DNA from: Spirochaetaceae bacterium
Lineage (GTDB): Bacteria > Spirochaetota > Leptospiria > Leptospirales > Leptonemataceae
DNA: 64,000 nt
Direction: 5' to 3'
NCBI GenBank assembly: GCA_002730875.1
Contig: PCBI01000009.1
Coordinates: forward strand, 62,001 to 126,000
A program made the translations under genes and the position numbers. Below, piece after piece: positions 17,055-24,158 of this stretch. How positions within the stretch are numbered: position 1 is the first letter of the stretch; each line of letters opens with the position of its first letter. The notes below the pieces were generated by a model that worked only from the letters and a program-made list of their open reading frames with translations, was not told the DNA's origin and did no database searches.

Positions 17055-18215
17055 TTCAAGGTCCGAGTCTGCTTCGTAGCGGGGACACTTGTAAAAACCC
17101 GCGAAGGATACCGCCCGATCGAAGAAATCGAGATCGGCGATGAAGTTCTTTCCTGGAATGAGGAGACGCAAACGGTTGAATACAATAAAGTCGTCCGTAC
17201 CTTCAAGAAGCAAACGAAAGAGATCGTACGTCTGGAGTATACAAACGGTTCTGTGATTGAAACTACGAGGGAGCACTCCTTCTATGTGTCGGGAGCGGGC
17301 TGGACACCGGCCCAGGAGCTCCAAACCGGAATGTTGCTGACTCAAGCCAACGCCAGCCCTGCAGCGGTTAGCCTGGACGTGGTGAGTCGGGAGCGCACTG
17401 ACCAGCCAGCAGTGATCAAAAGCGTGACAGTGGTTGAAAGGTCTGAGACGGTCTATAATTTCGAAGTTGCAGAGGCCCATACGTACTATGTGGGGACAGA
17501 TGAAGTGCTAGTTCATAATGACTGCGTCGCGATCCATGGATACGGATTCGGGGATTACATTGGTGGCCAACCAGAGGATGTAAGGCGTTTGGCTCAAACA
17601 GTTGTAGGACTCTATTCAGATGATCCGGCGGAAATTCCTATTGTTCTACCCGATGTAGAGTTCTCAGAGGACGGAAATGCTTTGCCTGAAGGGCCAACGG
17701 CGGCACAGAATGCACCGCATCAAAATCCGAAGACGGTAAAATTATTGGCTGGCTTTAGCATGGGCGCCGACACAGTGATGCTAACAGACCGGGCAGCTGA
17801 TGGTCAAGAATGGGATGCTCGAGTCGCCATTGCTCCGCGTGCCGACTTGGTCGGTGAGAACATCGAGCGTCTTGCGGAGAGCGGCCAGCTTGTCATTATT
17901 GCGAACATACAAGGTGACCGAAACTTTGATAATGACCTGAGTGTGCCCCCGGTGCCGGCCATCGGGGATCCGTCCGGATTTGAACAGATGGCGGTCCGTG
18001 AAAGCATTCTCGCCATCAAAAGGGCTGGAGGAGATCGGACGCCGCAGGGTAGAAGCCAGGCAATTCTAAATTCCACGGGAATGACTGCGGAGCAATTGCA
18101 GCAAAAGTATCCTAATGTTGTCTTGGTTGATATTGCCCAACGTGAGCATTTTGGAGCCGGCAGTTCCGATGAGGCAATGCGCGCAGTGAGGAACGGTTAT
18201 TCGATTTACTATTGA
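17055..18215 (+). pseudogene. Hint-domain polymorphic toxin remnant with alpha/beta-hydrolase-like C-terminus
   Basis: The frame opens after an in-frame TGA at 17052 and reads directly into a Hint/intein domain: first Cys in CFVAGTLVKT (17070), IGDEVLSW, the block B motif TREHSFYV and the end block YNFEVAEAHTYYV followed by VLVHNDC. No ATG/GTG/TTG exists before the catalytic Cys; the first is GTG at 17253 inside the domain, so the 5' part is lost. After VHND come about 230 residues with HGYGFGD, GFSMGA (a GxSxG nucleophile elbow), acidic residues and a late His (REHFGAG), resembling an alpha/beta-hydrolase effector. The stop TGA is the first three bases of the IS at 18213, so the 3' end is also disturbed. 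Confidence 0.7.
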
Positions 18216-18280
18216 CCTTGCCCCCTGAATTCGGACACATTAAATGTTAGACTTTCGGCCCAAATCCAGGAGGAAAGGAT

Positions 18281-18547
18281 ATGGCCAATCGAAGGTTTAC
18301 CGAGGAGCAGATCTTCAAAATTTTGAAGGAAGCGGATGCAGGAACGCCGGTCAAGGAGCTGGCCCGGAAGCATGGGATGAGCGAACAGACCTTCTATCGC
18401 TGGAAGTCTAAATTCAGCGGAATGGAACTCAGCGACATGAAGAAGCTCCGAGCCCTTGAGGATGAGAATGCGCGTTTGAAGAAACTGGTGGCAAACCAGG
18501 CTCTGGAAATCGACGACATCAAGCTTCTACTCGAAAAAAAGTTCTGA
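18281..18547 (+). CDS. IS3-family transposase OrfA
   Basis: The 88-residue protein has an N-terminal helix-turn-helix (RRFTEEQIFKILKEA, HGMSEQTFYRWKSKF) that binds the IS ends, and a C-terminal leucine-zipper-like helix (LRALEDENARLKKLVANQA). A strong AGGAGG site precedes the ATG. Near its end lies the slippery heptamer A-AAA-AAG (18535-18541), which allows fusion to OrfB. Confidence 0.95.
   Translation: MANRRFTEEQIFKILKEADAGTPVKELARKHGMSEQTFYRWKSKFSGMELSDMKKLRALEDENARLKKLVANQALEIDDIKLLLEKKF
18535..18541 (+). promoter_or_regulatory. Programmed -1 ribosomal frameshift site of the IS
   Basis: Seven As and a G (18534-18541) include the canonical heptamer A AAA AAG in the OrfA phase. OrfA terminates two codons later, and OrfB is open in the -1 frame from this point, as known for IS3-family elements. 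Confidence 0.8.
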
Positions 18548-19386
18548 GCAGGTCGAGAAGACGGGAAGCAGCTCGCATTCTCAAAGAGGCCGGATTTAAA
18601 ACGGCCTTCGCTGCCCGAATTGTGAAAATCTCGCGCTCGACCTGCTATTACAAAGGCACAAACCGAAACAGGCACCTGGCTCGTGCGATAGGAATCCTCG
18701 CTTACCGGAATCGCTCGAATGGATACCGCATGCTGCATGGATTTCTGCGAAATCGTAACTGGACGGTAAACCATAAACGATTCTACCGGATCTATGCGGA
18801 AAAAGGCCTACAATTACGCCAAAGATTCAAGAAAAAGCCTTACCACGGGCCTCGGAGACCATTGGCGAAGCCAGGTAAACCGGACCATACCTGGGCCATG
18901 GATATCGTAAGCCAATCGTTGATGAATGGCAGGAAGGTAAGAATCCTCAGCATAGTCGACATTTTCACAAAAGAAGTCAAGGCGCTGTTCGGAGATACTT
19001 CTCTTCCTGCTGTTAGAATTGTTCGTTTTCTGGATGAACTTGCCCGGGAAACACAGCTGCCAGAACAGATCGTGATGGACAACGGTCCCGAGTTCCGATC
19101 GGCCGAATTTGGTAAGTGGGCAAAAAGCAACAATTGTGAAATGGCTTTCATTCAGCCGGGTAAGCCTATGCAGAACGGGTTCGTTGAAAGCTTTCATGGC
19201 AAGCTGCGAAAGGAACTATTGAACTGGAACTGGTTTGCTGATCGATTCGAACTTCAAAGAGAACTCGATAGGTATCGCCAGGAGTTCAATACAACAAGAC
19301 CGCATAGTTCACTGAAATACTTGACGCCCAGTAGATTCAGAGAGCTATTCGAAACAGAAAATCAGGTGCCCGAAACTAACATTTGA
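18541..19386 (+). CDS. IS3-family transposase OrfB (DDE integrase core), expressed by -1 frameshift
   Basis: OrfB is read in the -1 frame relative to OrfA; after slippage at 18535-18541 it continues VLSRSRRREAARILKEAG without a stop. The first ATG in frame is at 18622, which gives 254 residues. The catalytic triad is visible: Asp in WAMDIV, Asp in VMDNGPEF and Glu in NGFVESFHGKLR. The order matches rve-type transposases. The full OrfAB fusion would be about 368 residues, normal for the family. No internal stop or deletion was seen. Confidence 0.93.
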   Translation, partial: VLSRSRRREAARILKEAGFKTAFAARIVKISRSTCYYKGTNRNRHLARAIGILAYRNRSNGYRMLHGFLRNRNWTVNHKRFYRIYAEKGLQLRQRFKKKPYHGPRRPLAKPGKPDHTWAMDIVSQSLMNGRKVRILSIVDIFTKEVKALFGDTSLPAVRIVRFLDELARETQLPEQIVMDNGPEFRSAEFGKWAKSNNCEMAFIQPGKPMQNGFVESFHGKLRKELLNWNWFADRFELQRELDRYRQEFNTTRPHSSLKYLTPSRFRELFETENQVPETNI

Positions 19387-19926
19387 AACTGTACGGAAAA
19401 AGGGGGCAGGTCATATCCTCTCGCACCCTTTCGCGAAACAGATACGCTTCCAGAAAATCCTTTACGGACCGCTTCTTGTCCTCCGGTAGCTTCTGGACCT
19501 GGCGAAACATATCCAGTAGCTCCTGGTCCGTCGCTCCGCGCCCGTCGGCTCTCGACACCCTGTCTTCGTCGACATTGGAACATCCTTGTTCGGCATCCAC
19601 GGCGCCCGCGACACTTGCTCCCTTTCGACCATCCATGGTCTCCGGGACACTGCCACATCCTTGTGGGGCGGCCCTCCGTGGACATCGTCGATATCAGCCT
19701 TGAGCGAATTGTCCTCGGATCCACCGAGCGGATAATCGGTAGTAACGCCCAGGGCATCCGCCATGGCCCTGAGCTTGTGTGCCGAAGGCCGGGAAAACGG
19801 TGAAATTGCTTCGCAATTCTCTGAATATACTGCCGCCTGGTAGTTGGACCCGCGCTCGTAGCGGCCTATATGATTGTAGTTCAAATCCACAAGGTTTCCC
19901 AGATCCTCCTGGGATAGATCCTTCAA
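19376..19926 (-). pseudogene. Broken Xre-family transcriptional regulator
   Basis: The minus strand reads an HTH region (LSQEDLGNLVDLNYNHIGRYERG, then LRAMADALGVTTDYPLGG) and, in a different frame, the typical C-terminal helix (ELLDMFRQVQKLPEDKKRS and VKDFLEAYLF). Between them sits about 150 bp of repeat-bearing insertion and a frameshift. No ATG/GTG start is available; a TTG at 19926 begins inside the first HTH helix, so the 5' end is also missing. The last residues (TCPLFPYSFKC) and the stop are read from the right end of the IS. It was probably a DNA-binding repressor and is now unlikely to be functional. Confidence 0.72.
19571..19666. repeat. Imperfect 75-bp repeat with variable-stem hairpins inside the xre remnant
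   Basis: ACATCCTTGT recurs at 19580 and 19655 inside two imperfect repeats. Each copy forms a small hairpin with different stem bases but the same TCCT loop: GAACA/TGTTC (19578-19591) and CCACA/TGTGG (19653-19666). Similar stem-loops after a CTCCGG..CACTG string occur at 20543-20557 (GTCC/GGAC) and 49453-49465 (GGAC/GTCC). The repeat interrupts the regulator's coding frame. Confidence 0.55.
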
Positions 19927-19962
19927 TGGCGCGCGCTTCTGCTTAAAGCATAGTGTGGGACA

Positions 19963-20032
19963 TTATACGAACCGGGGGATGTGGCTCCCCGGAGTTCGGG
20001 CTAAGGCGTGGAGGAGGATCTAAGGCGAAACC
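19963..20032. repeat. GC-rich palindromic repeat related to the 22.3-kb pair
   Basis: It starts TTATACGAAC and contains GTTCGGGCTAAGGCG; CGAAC..CGGGG can pair with CCCCG..GTTCG. The same order of blocks (TTATRCGAAC, GGCTCC, GTTCGGGYTAARGCG) appears in the repeats at 22325-22446, so this is a more diverged family member at the other end of the small-gene cluster. Confidence 0.5.
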
Positions 20033-20123
20033 AGCCCGGGTTCAGAAAGGACCCGCCCGCAACGCCGGTCATCGACCCATCTGGCCCCTGGGATCCGGCC
20101 GCCGGGGAAAGAATCAAGGTTCA

Positions 20124-20615
20124 ATGAACCGTGAAAACCCGGGCTCCGATCACAGACAGGCATCCAAGAAGTTCAATGAACTGCTTCAGGGGGGAAGCTC
20201 TCTTGCAGAGGAAATCCAGAAGAAGTCCAGAGTTCAGATAACGGAAGGTACGGCCAAACGCCTGGTATCCGATCTAAAGAAAAAGCAGAAGTCTCCGACT
20301 GCTTCTGGTAAAGGCAAGATCGAACCAGGCCAATCCCGCGCGGCGGATTCATCCGTACAGCTTACGCAGAAGGATCGTAAGAAATTGGAAAAGCTAAAGG
20401 GGCAACTGCTCGCTACAAGAAACGTGATCTCTCTACTGGAAGAGAAATTGAAGAAGGCGAAGAAAGGGGAGAAGTCTGTGCTGGATCAGCTGGAAAGGCC
20501 GGGTCAGGCACCTCCGGGCCATCCGTGGCCTCCGGCGCATTGGTCCATCCGGGGGACGTCAGACGGCTATTTGACTGAGGGGATGCGTATTTCATTTGTG
20601 GCGAGAATTCTATGA
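20124..20615 (+). CDS. Hypothetical coiled-coil protein
   Basis: From the ATG at 20124 (AAGG five bases upstream) the product is 163 residues, strongly basic and helical (SSLAEEIQKKSRVQ, KKLEKLKGQLLATRN, LLEEKLKKAKK), probably a coiled coil. The last 40 residues are of different composition (GHPWPPAHWS) and derive from a repeat also seen at 19.6 and 49.4 kb, so the original C-terminus may have been replaced. The stop overlaps the next gene's ATG by four bases. A frame extending to 19953 would run through the palindromic repeat and is not favoured. No function can be given. Confidence 0.5.
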   Translation: MNRENPGSDHRQASKKFNELLQGGSSLAEEIQKKSRVQITEGTAKRLVSDLKKKQKSPTASGKGKIEPGQSRAADSSVQLTQKDRKKLEKLKGQLLATRNVISLLEEKLKKAKKGEKSVLDQLERPGQAPPGHPWPPAHWSIRGTSDGYLTEGMRISFVARIL

Positions 20616-21319
20616 GTGTAACAGGCTTTCTAATTCGCATTATCTTTCTGCTTCTTCCTGGAATTATTGCGAGTTCTCTGTTCAGGCTCTTGCGTGGTCG
20701 TAACCCCCGGAAGGACTGGGAAGACTACCTGGAGATCATCGTTTTTGCTGTCTTCAGCTATGGGCTGTATGGAATCTTCATCTGGCTTCTATCTCTGGTC
20801 TTTTCGGGTATTCCGGATTTCGTCTTCTTTGATGTATTGCTGGACGAGGAGCAGAAGCTTAATCCGACCGAGGTGTTTGGAGCAGCAGCCACCGGGGTGA
20901 TTATCTCGTTTATTGCGACCTACATTCATACCCATAAGTGGATTAACCGCGTCGGGCAAAAGCTCAAAGTAACTCGGCATTTTGGTGATGAGGATGTCTG
21001 GTCTTTCTTCCATAATGTTGAGAGTCCCAGTTTTAGCTGGGTTCTCGTTCGTGACCACAGACTCGATTTGATTTACTATGGCACAGTCTCGGTCTACTCG
21101 GACTCCGAAAAGCAACGAGAACTCATAATGAAAGATGTTCAGGTCTATTCAAATGATTCGGGAAACCACCTGTATAACGTGCCTTTCCTATATTTTGCCC
21201 GTCAGCCAGATGATTTAAGTCTGGAAATTCCTGTTGTCAGCCCGCCATCGGTTCAGCATTCTGAAACTCGAGGTGCTCCCAATGTCCGAAGCAAAAAAAC
21301 AAATCGCAAACCACGTTAA
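20612..21319 (+). CDS. DUF6338-like membrane protein
   Basis: The 235-residue protein has an N-terminal hydrophobic helix (GFLIRIIFLLLPGIIASSLF), a second pair of membrane segments (FAVFSYGLYGIFIWLLSLVF and about residues 88-105), and a cytoplasmic beta-rich domain with W-V-LVRDHRLDLIYYGTVSVYSDSEKQR. This layout and the L-IMKDVQVY pattern match the DUF6338 family, whose function is unknown and which is common in accessory regions. It is coupled to the upstream coiled-coil gene (ATGA) and overlaps the next small gene. Confidence 0.65.
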   Translation: MSVTGFLIRIIFLLLPGIIASSLFRLLRGRNPRKDWEDYLEIIVFAVFSYGLYGIFIWLLSLVFSGIPDFVFFDVLLDEEQKLNPTEVFGAAATGVIISFIATYIHTHKWINRVGQKLKVTRHFGDEDVWSFFHNVESPSFSWVLVRDHRLDLIYYGTVSVYSDSEKQRELIMKDVQVYSNDSGNHLYNVPFLYFARQPDDLSLEIPVVSPPSVQHSETRGAPNVRSKKTNRKPR

Positions 21320-21443
21320 TGTCCGTGAGCCCCTTGAAGAAGGCAAGATTCGCCAGGGCGGCGTGAAGGATCCACCTACTATTGCGCGTCCAAACATCAA
21401 GGTAGTGCCCCAGGGCAGCTCGAAGGGAAAGTCCGGAAAATAG
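21282..21443 (+). CDS. Small basic hypothetical protein (53 aa)
   Basis: The ATG at 21282 has an AGGTG six bases upstream and overlaps the DUF6338-like gene by 38 bp in another frame. The product (MSEAKKQIANHVNVREP, ending GSSKGKSGK) is hydrophilic, rich in Lys, Pro and Gly, with no membrane segment. I know no family. Its tight placement suggests cotranscription with the DUF6338-like gene. Confidence 0.45.
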   Translation: MSEAKKQIANHVNVREPLEEGKIRQGGVKDPPTIARPNIKVVPQGSSKGKSGK

Positions 21444-21454
21444 ACGGCTGTCCT

Positions 21455-21628
21455 ATGGCAAATAAGCTGGAAAAAGACTTTGATGCGGTGGCCAGCATAC
21501 GAGAAATCCGCGACCGAATCAGCAAAGAAACAGAAGGCATGAACTTCGAAGAATTTCAGAAGTATATTGAAGCCAATATCCCGGAAAAGTATCAGAAGAT
21601 GTATCAGGATAGTAAGCAGCCGAAGTGA
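21455..21628 (+). CDS. Small hypothetical protein (57 aa), antitoxin-like
   Basis: The 57-residue product (MANKLEKDFDAVASIREIRD, then SKETEGMNFEEFQKYIEANI) resembles a class of short proteins of the form FDAV-x-R-x-I-x-ISxExxxMSxEE, found as small partners in toxin-antitoxin-like loci. No toxin gene lies next to it here. The start is 11 bp after the previous stop. It was found by direct reading and is too short for a 60-residue cut-off. The assignment as an antitoxin is a guess from sequence style. Confidence 0.45.
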   Translation: MANKLEKDFDAVASIREIRDRISKETEGMNFEEFQKYIEANIPEKYQKMYQDSKQPK

Positions 21629-21676
21629 TGTCTTAACCCGCGCGCTCCACCCACCGCCCACCGCGTGCGGTCTGGT

Positions 21677-21702
21677 CCCTTAGCCGCTTCGGCTGCTAAG
21701 GG
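21677..21702. terminator. Strong UUCG hairpin, possible terminator
   Basis: CCCTTAGC and GCTAAGGG pair around a short GC/TTCG/GC apex. There is no downstream T-run on either strand, so intrinsic termination is uncertain. It closes the small-gene cluster 20124-21628. The rest of 21703-21942 shows no gene I can support. Confidence 0.4.
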
Positions 21703-21942
21703 CAAGAATCTCTGTTCAAAATCTGCCTTCCCGTGTGCAATTGCCCGGTCTGGAGGTGCCTATAGAAAAACACTGTGCCGGAAAAATCTGCTGCCAGGCA
21801 AAATGATCAGAACGCGGAGCCTGCTTACGGTTCGGTTAATTGCTTCGTTGCCGGGTCGCTCTCGGTCCTCCTGTGCAGCACCAGCGCGAAGCTTCCTCCA
21901 CCGCCAGAAAATCAGCGGCAAATCCCGGGCAATGGCACAACA

Positions 21943-22050
21943 ATGAGTCCCATGGCCCTGGAACGCCGAACCCTCTCGGCCTCGTTTTGCCTGGTTATCG
22001 CTTGCACCGGTACGCCGGACAATACGTCATCCACCGATGAAAATCGGTGA
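21943..22050 (+). CDS. Possible micro-lipoprotein (35 aa)
   Basis: The frame from the ATG at 21943 reads MSPMALERRTLSASF, then the lipobox-like CLVIAC, then a short polar tail TGTPDNTSSTDENR. This has the layout of a lipoprotein signal peptide with a mature part of only about 15 residues. Its stop overlaps the start of the KOW-domain gene at 22037. It may be a real small secreted lipopeptide or a decayed gene start. Confidence 0.3.
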   Translation: MSPMALERRTLSASFCLVIACTGTPDNTSSTDENR

Positions 22051-22273
22051 CCCCGTCCGAATCTGCCAGGGGCCTTTTTCGGGCTTTGATGGCGTAGTTG
22101 TTCAGACTTCTGGAAAGTACTCCCTCGAAACAAAAGAGGATCGCTGGGGCAACGAGCTTCCGGCCCCTGAAAGGCATGAACATACTTTGCCCGACGGCTG
22201 CGTTCTCGTGGAATTCAGTATGTTCGGTCAGAAAATGCAGCAGGCGATTCCCGCAGATCACTTGCAGAAATAG
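22037..22273 (+). CDS. Small KOW-motif protein (NusG-C-terminal-like)
   Basis: The 78-residue product begins MKIGDPVRICQGPFSGFDGVVV, a KOW motif as in the C-terminal domain of NusG and in ribosomal protein L24. Unlike NusG it lacks the N-terminal RNA-polymerase-binding domain. KOW domains bind RNA or ribosomal proteins. The end (FGQKMQQAIPADHLQK) is also NusG-like. It could act as a small transcription/translation modulator; this is inference. It is followed by the palindromic repeat pair. Confidence 0.65.
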   Translation: MKIGDPVRICQGPFSGFDGVVVQTSGKYSLETKEDRWGNELPAPERHEHTLPDGCVLVEFSMFGQKMQQAIPADHLQK

Positions 22274-22324
22274 AGTCCGGATGCCCTGCCGAGTCGGTTC
22301 GGGTGCAGCGACCCCGTCCTGGCG

Positions 22325-22446
22325 TCCGGCTCCGCGAGGTTCGGGTTAAAGCGCCGGAGCGGGGGTTATGCGAACTACCCGGCCGGCCAGGATCTCCGGC
22401 TCCGCGAGGTTCGGGTTAAAGCGCCGGAGCGGGGATTATGCGAACT
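22325..22446. repeat. Two 52-bp GC-rich palindromic direct repeats
   Basis: Copies at 22325-22376 and 22395-22446 differ at one base (22365/22435). Each contains CCGGC..GCCGG arms around GTTCGGGTTAAAGC and ends TTATGCGAACT. A weaker third copy begins near 22297 (GTTCGGGTGCAGCG). They sit at the border between the small-gene cluster and the rpsF operon. They lack the RYYYAAC/GTTRRRY cores needed to call them integron attC sites. Confidence 0.7.
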
Positions 22447-22586
22447 TCCGCAACCCCGGCCCCGGCCTCCAGAGTGGCCGGAAACAGGGATCCCTCTCTC
22501 CCGGAGCTTGATATCGGCGCGGAATCATCCGCCGCCGACGCATGGAGTCGGTTTCCTCTCTCAGATACGAACTGCGCACCTTCTAC

Positions 22587-22617
22587 TTGACAGCTACGCT
22601 GCTCTGTCCCGTATGGT
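22587..22617 (+). promoter_or_regulatory. Possible sigma-70-type promoter of the rpsF operon
   Basis: A perfect -35 box TTGACA (22587) is followed 19 bp later by TATGGT (22612), 24 bp before the rpsF ATG. The spacer is longer than the ideal 17 bp, so it is tentative. Confidence 0.35.
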
Positions 22618-22641
22618 ATCCTTTACCGGAAAAGGGCCAAA

Positions 22642-22917
22642 ATGAAGAACTACGAACTGATTACTATATTGAAGGAATCCGAATCGGTGGAAGAGACTGT
22701 GAACACCGTACAGGAAATCATCAAACGATACAACGGGCAGGTATCCAACCAGGAAACCTGGGGTCGAAAGAACCTGAACTATGCCCGTCAGGACATCAAC
22801 ACCGGCAGTTTTCATCTGTTTCAGTGCAAAATGCCTGCTGAGTCCGTAAAAGAAGTAGCCCGTGAACTGAAGATTCAGGGCGGACTTCTGCAATTTATGA
22901 TCAAAGCTGTGGCCTGA
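22642..22917 (+). CDS. rpsF: 30S ribosomal protein S6
   Basis: The 91-residue product matches bS6: MKNYELITILKES at the start, then GQVSNQETWGRKNLNYARQ and a final GGLLQFMIKAVA. S6 binds 16S rRNA in the platform together with S18. It is followed after 2 bp by ssb. Normally rpsR (S18) follows in this operon, but it is absent here. Confidence 0.96.
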   Translation: MKNYELITILKESESVEETVNTVQEIIKRYNGQVSNQETWGRKNLNYARQDINTGSFHLFQCKMPAESVKEVARELKIQGGLLQFMIKAVA

Positions 22918-22919
22918 GT

Positions 22920-23408
22920 ATGGCATCCGACTTAAATCGGGTGGTCCTCATCGGTCGATTGGTGCGGGATCCGGAAATCAAGCAAACGCAGAACGGCAAG
23001 AGCTTTTGCAAGTTCAGCATTGCCAATAACCGCACCTATGTAGTGGATGGTAACAAACGGGAGGAAACCAGTTTCATCAACTGTGTTGCCTTCGGTCGGC
23101 TTTCCGAAATCATCCAGCAGTACTGTCAGAAAGGAAAGCAGATTGCCGTCGAAGGGCGACTCACGCAGCGAAGCTGGGATAGCCCGGAAGGAAAGCGCTC
23201 CATTGTAGAAGTAACAGTGGAGAACATGCAACTTCTTGGAAGCGCCCAGGGTGGCGGCAACGGAGGCAGTGGCTTTGGAAGCTCCGGCTCCAACTACAAT
23301 TCCGGCGGTGGATTCAACTCCGGATTCCAGGGCAACGACCCGGGATACCAGGAGCCACCTTACATGGACCAGGGGCCCATGCCGGAAGATGACGATATAC
23401 CATTTTAA
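22920..23408 (+). CDS. ssb: Single-stranded DNA-binding protein
   Basis: The 162-residue product has the OB-fold of SSB (MASDLNRVVLIGRLVRDPE, FSIANNRTY, SFINCVAFGRLSEII, EGRLTQRSWDSPEG), a Gly/Ser/Asn-rich linker from about residue 110, and the acidic tail MPEDDDIPF that binds partner proteins. It acts in replication, repair and recombination. It lies between rpsF and rplI, as is usual. Confidence 0.96.
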   Translation: MASDLNRVVLIGRLVRDPEIKQTQNGKSFCKFSIANNRTYVVDGNKREETSFINCVAFGRLSEIIQQYCQKGKQIAVEGRLTQRSWDSPEGKRSIVEVTVENMQLLGSAQGGGNGGSGFGSSGSNYNSGGGFNSGFQGNDPGYQEPPYMDQGPMPEDDDIPF

Positions 23409-23562
23409 GGTAGCCGAAAGGAAGAGCTCCGGGGCACGCACCGACGGACTTCCTTGAATCGCATTTGGGAATAAGACCGGGTCTAGAGGCCAGGCAAGAG
23501 AAAAGCAATAGTACTTACAGACCAGAAAGGCGAAACAGTTAGCAAAGGTTAAGGGAAAGACC

Positions 23563-24147
23563 ATGAAAGTAATTCTGCAAAAAGACATCAACGGCCTGGG
23601 GGATGCAGGCGAAGTAAAAGAAGTTAAAGACGGCTATGCGCGTAACTTCCTGCTCCCTCGCAAGCTGGTTCTACCCGCTCATACAGGAAGCGCACGCGCC
23701 CTTGAGCATCAGCAAAGACTTCTTTCGCTGAAGGCGGAAAGACGCAAGAAGGCCATGCAAGAACTGGCCGGGAAAATGCAATCCGTTCAGGAAGTGGAAG
23801 TAGGCGTTATGGTAGGCGCCAAGCAGAAGCTTTTCGGTTCCGTTACTCCGCTGATGGTTTCCAAAGCGCTGGAAGAGAAAGGTTATAGCATCGACAAACG
23901 AAAAATCGATCTTCCGGATAGCATTCGTGCCCTGGGTTCCTACAAGGCTCGCATCAAGCTGGCAGAAGGAATCACCGTTCCTCTTACCGTAAACGTTGTT
24001 GCGTTGAACGAAGTAGAAGAAGAGGAAGAGTACAAAACTCCGGCCGAGCGCGCCGCCGAAGCTGCCGCTCAGGAAGCTGCGGAAAATCCCGAGGCCGCTG
24101 CCGAAGCCGCCGAAGCCGAGACCTCCGAAGAAAGCAAGGAAGACTGA
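23563..24147 (+). CDS. rplI: 50S ribosomal protein L9 with acidic C-terminal extension
   Basis: The N-terminal domain (MKVILQKDINGLGDAGEVKEV, GYARNFLLPRKLV) and the C-terminal domain (FGSVTPLMVSKALEEKGY) are typical bL9, a 23S rRNA-binding protein. At 194 residues it is about 45 longer than usual; the extra part is Ala/Glu-rich (EEEEEYKTPAERAAEAAAQ and on) and probably helical. It starts 154 bp after ssb and is followed 11 bp later by dnaB. Confidence 0.95.
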   Translation: MKVILQKDINGLGDAGEVKEVKDGYARNFLLPRKLVLPAHTGSARALEHQQRLLSLKAERRKKAMQELAGKMQSVQEVEVGVMVGAKQKLFGSVTPLMVSKALEEKGYSIDKRKIDLPDSIRALGSYKARIKLAEGITVPLTVNVVALNEVEEEEEYKTPAERAAEAAAQEAAENPEAAAEAAEAETSEESKED

Positions 24148-24158
24148 GGAGGGCCGCA

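Larger units (their letters stand above)
18213..19413 (+). mobile_element. Complete IS3-family insertion sequence (IS407-like group)
   Basis: The 1201-bp element is bounded by inverted repeats: left TGACCTTGCCCCCTG at 18213 and right, read on the minus strand from 19413, TGACCTGCCCCCTTT. It carries overlapping orfA and orfB with a -1 frameshift site. The flanking trinucleotide TAT occurs directly outside both ends (18210-18212 and 19414-19416), compatible with a 3-bp target duplication. The end sequence and OrfA type fit the IS407 group of IS3. It appears intact and potentially active. Its left end supplies the stop of the toxin remnant, and its right end supplies the last residues and stop of the Xre gene. 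Confidence 0.92.

Noticed and set aside
21665..21942. Plus-strand frames in the gap after the small-gene cluster
   Set aside because: Several overlapping short frames without ribosome-binding sites or family features; none is better than the others.
22325..22446. Integron attC sites
   Set aside because: No RYYYAAC/GTTRRRY core pairs and no integrase gene are visible, although the setting is cassette-like.
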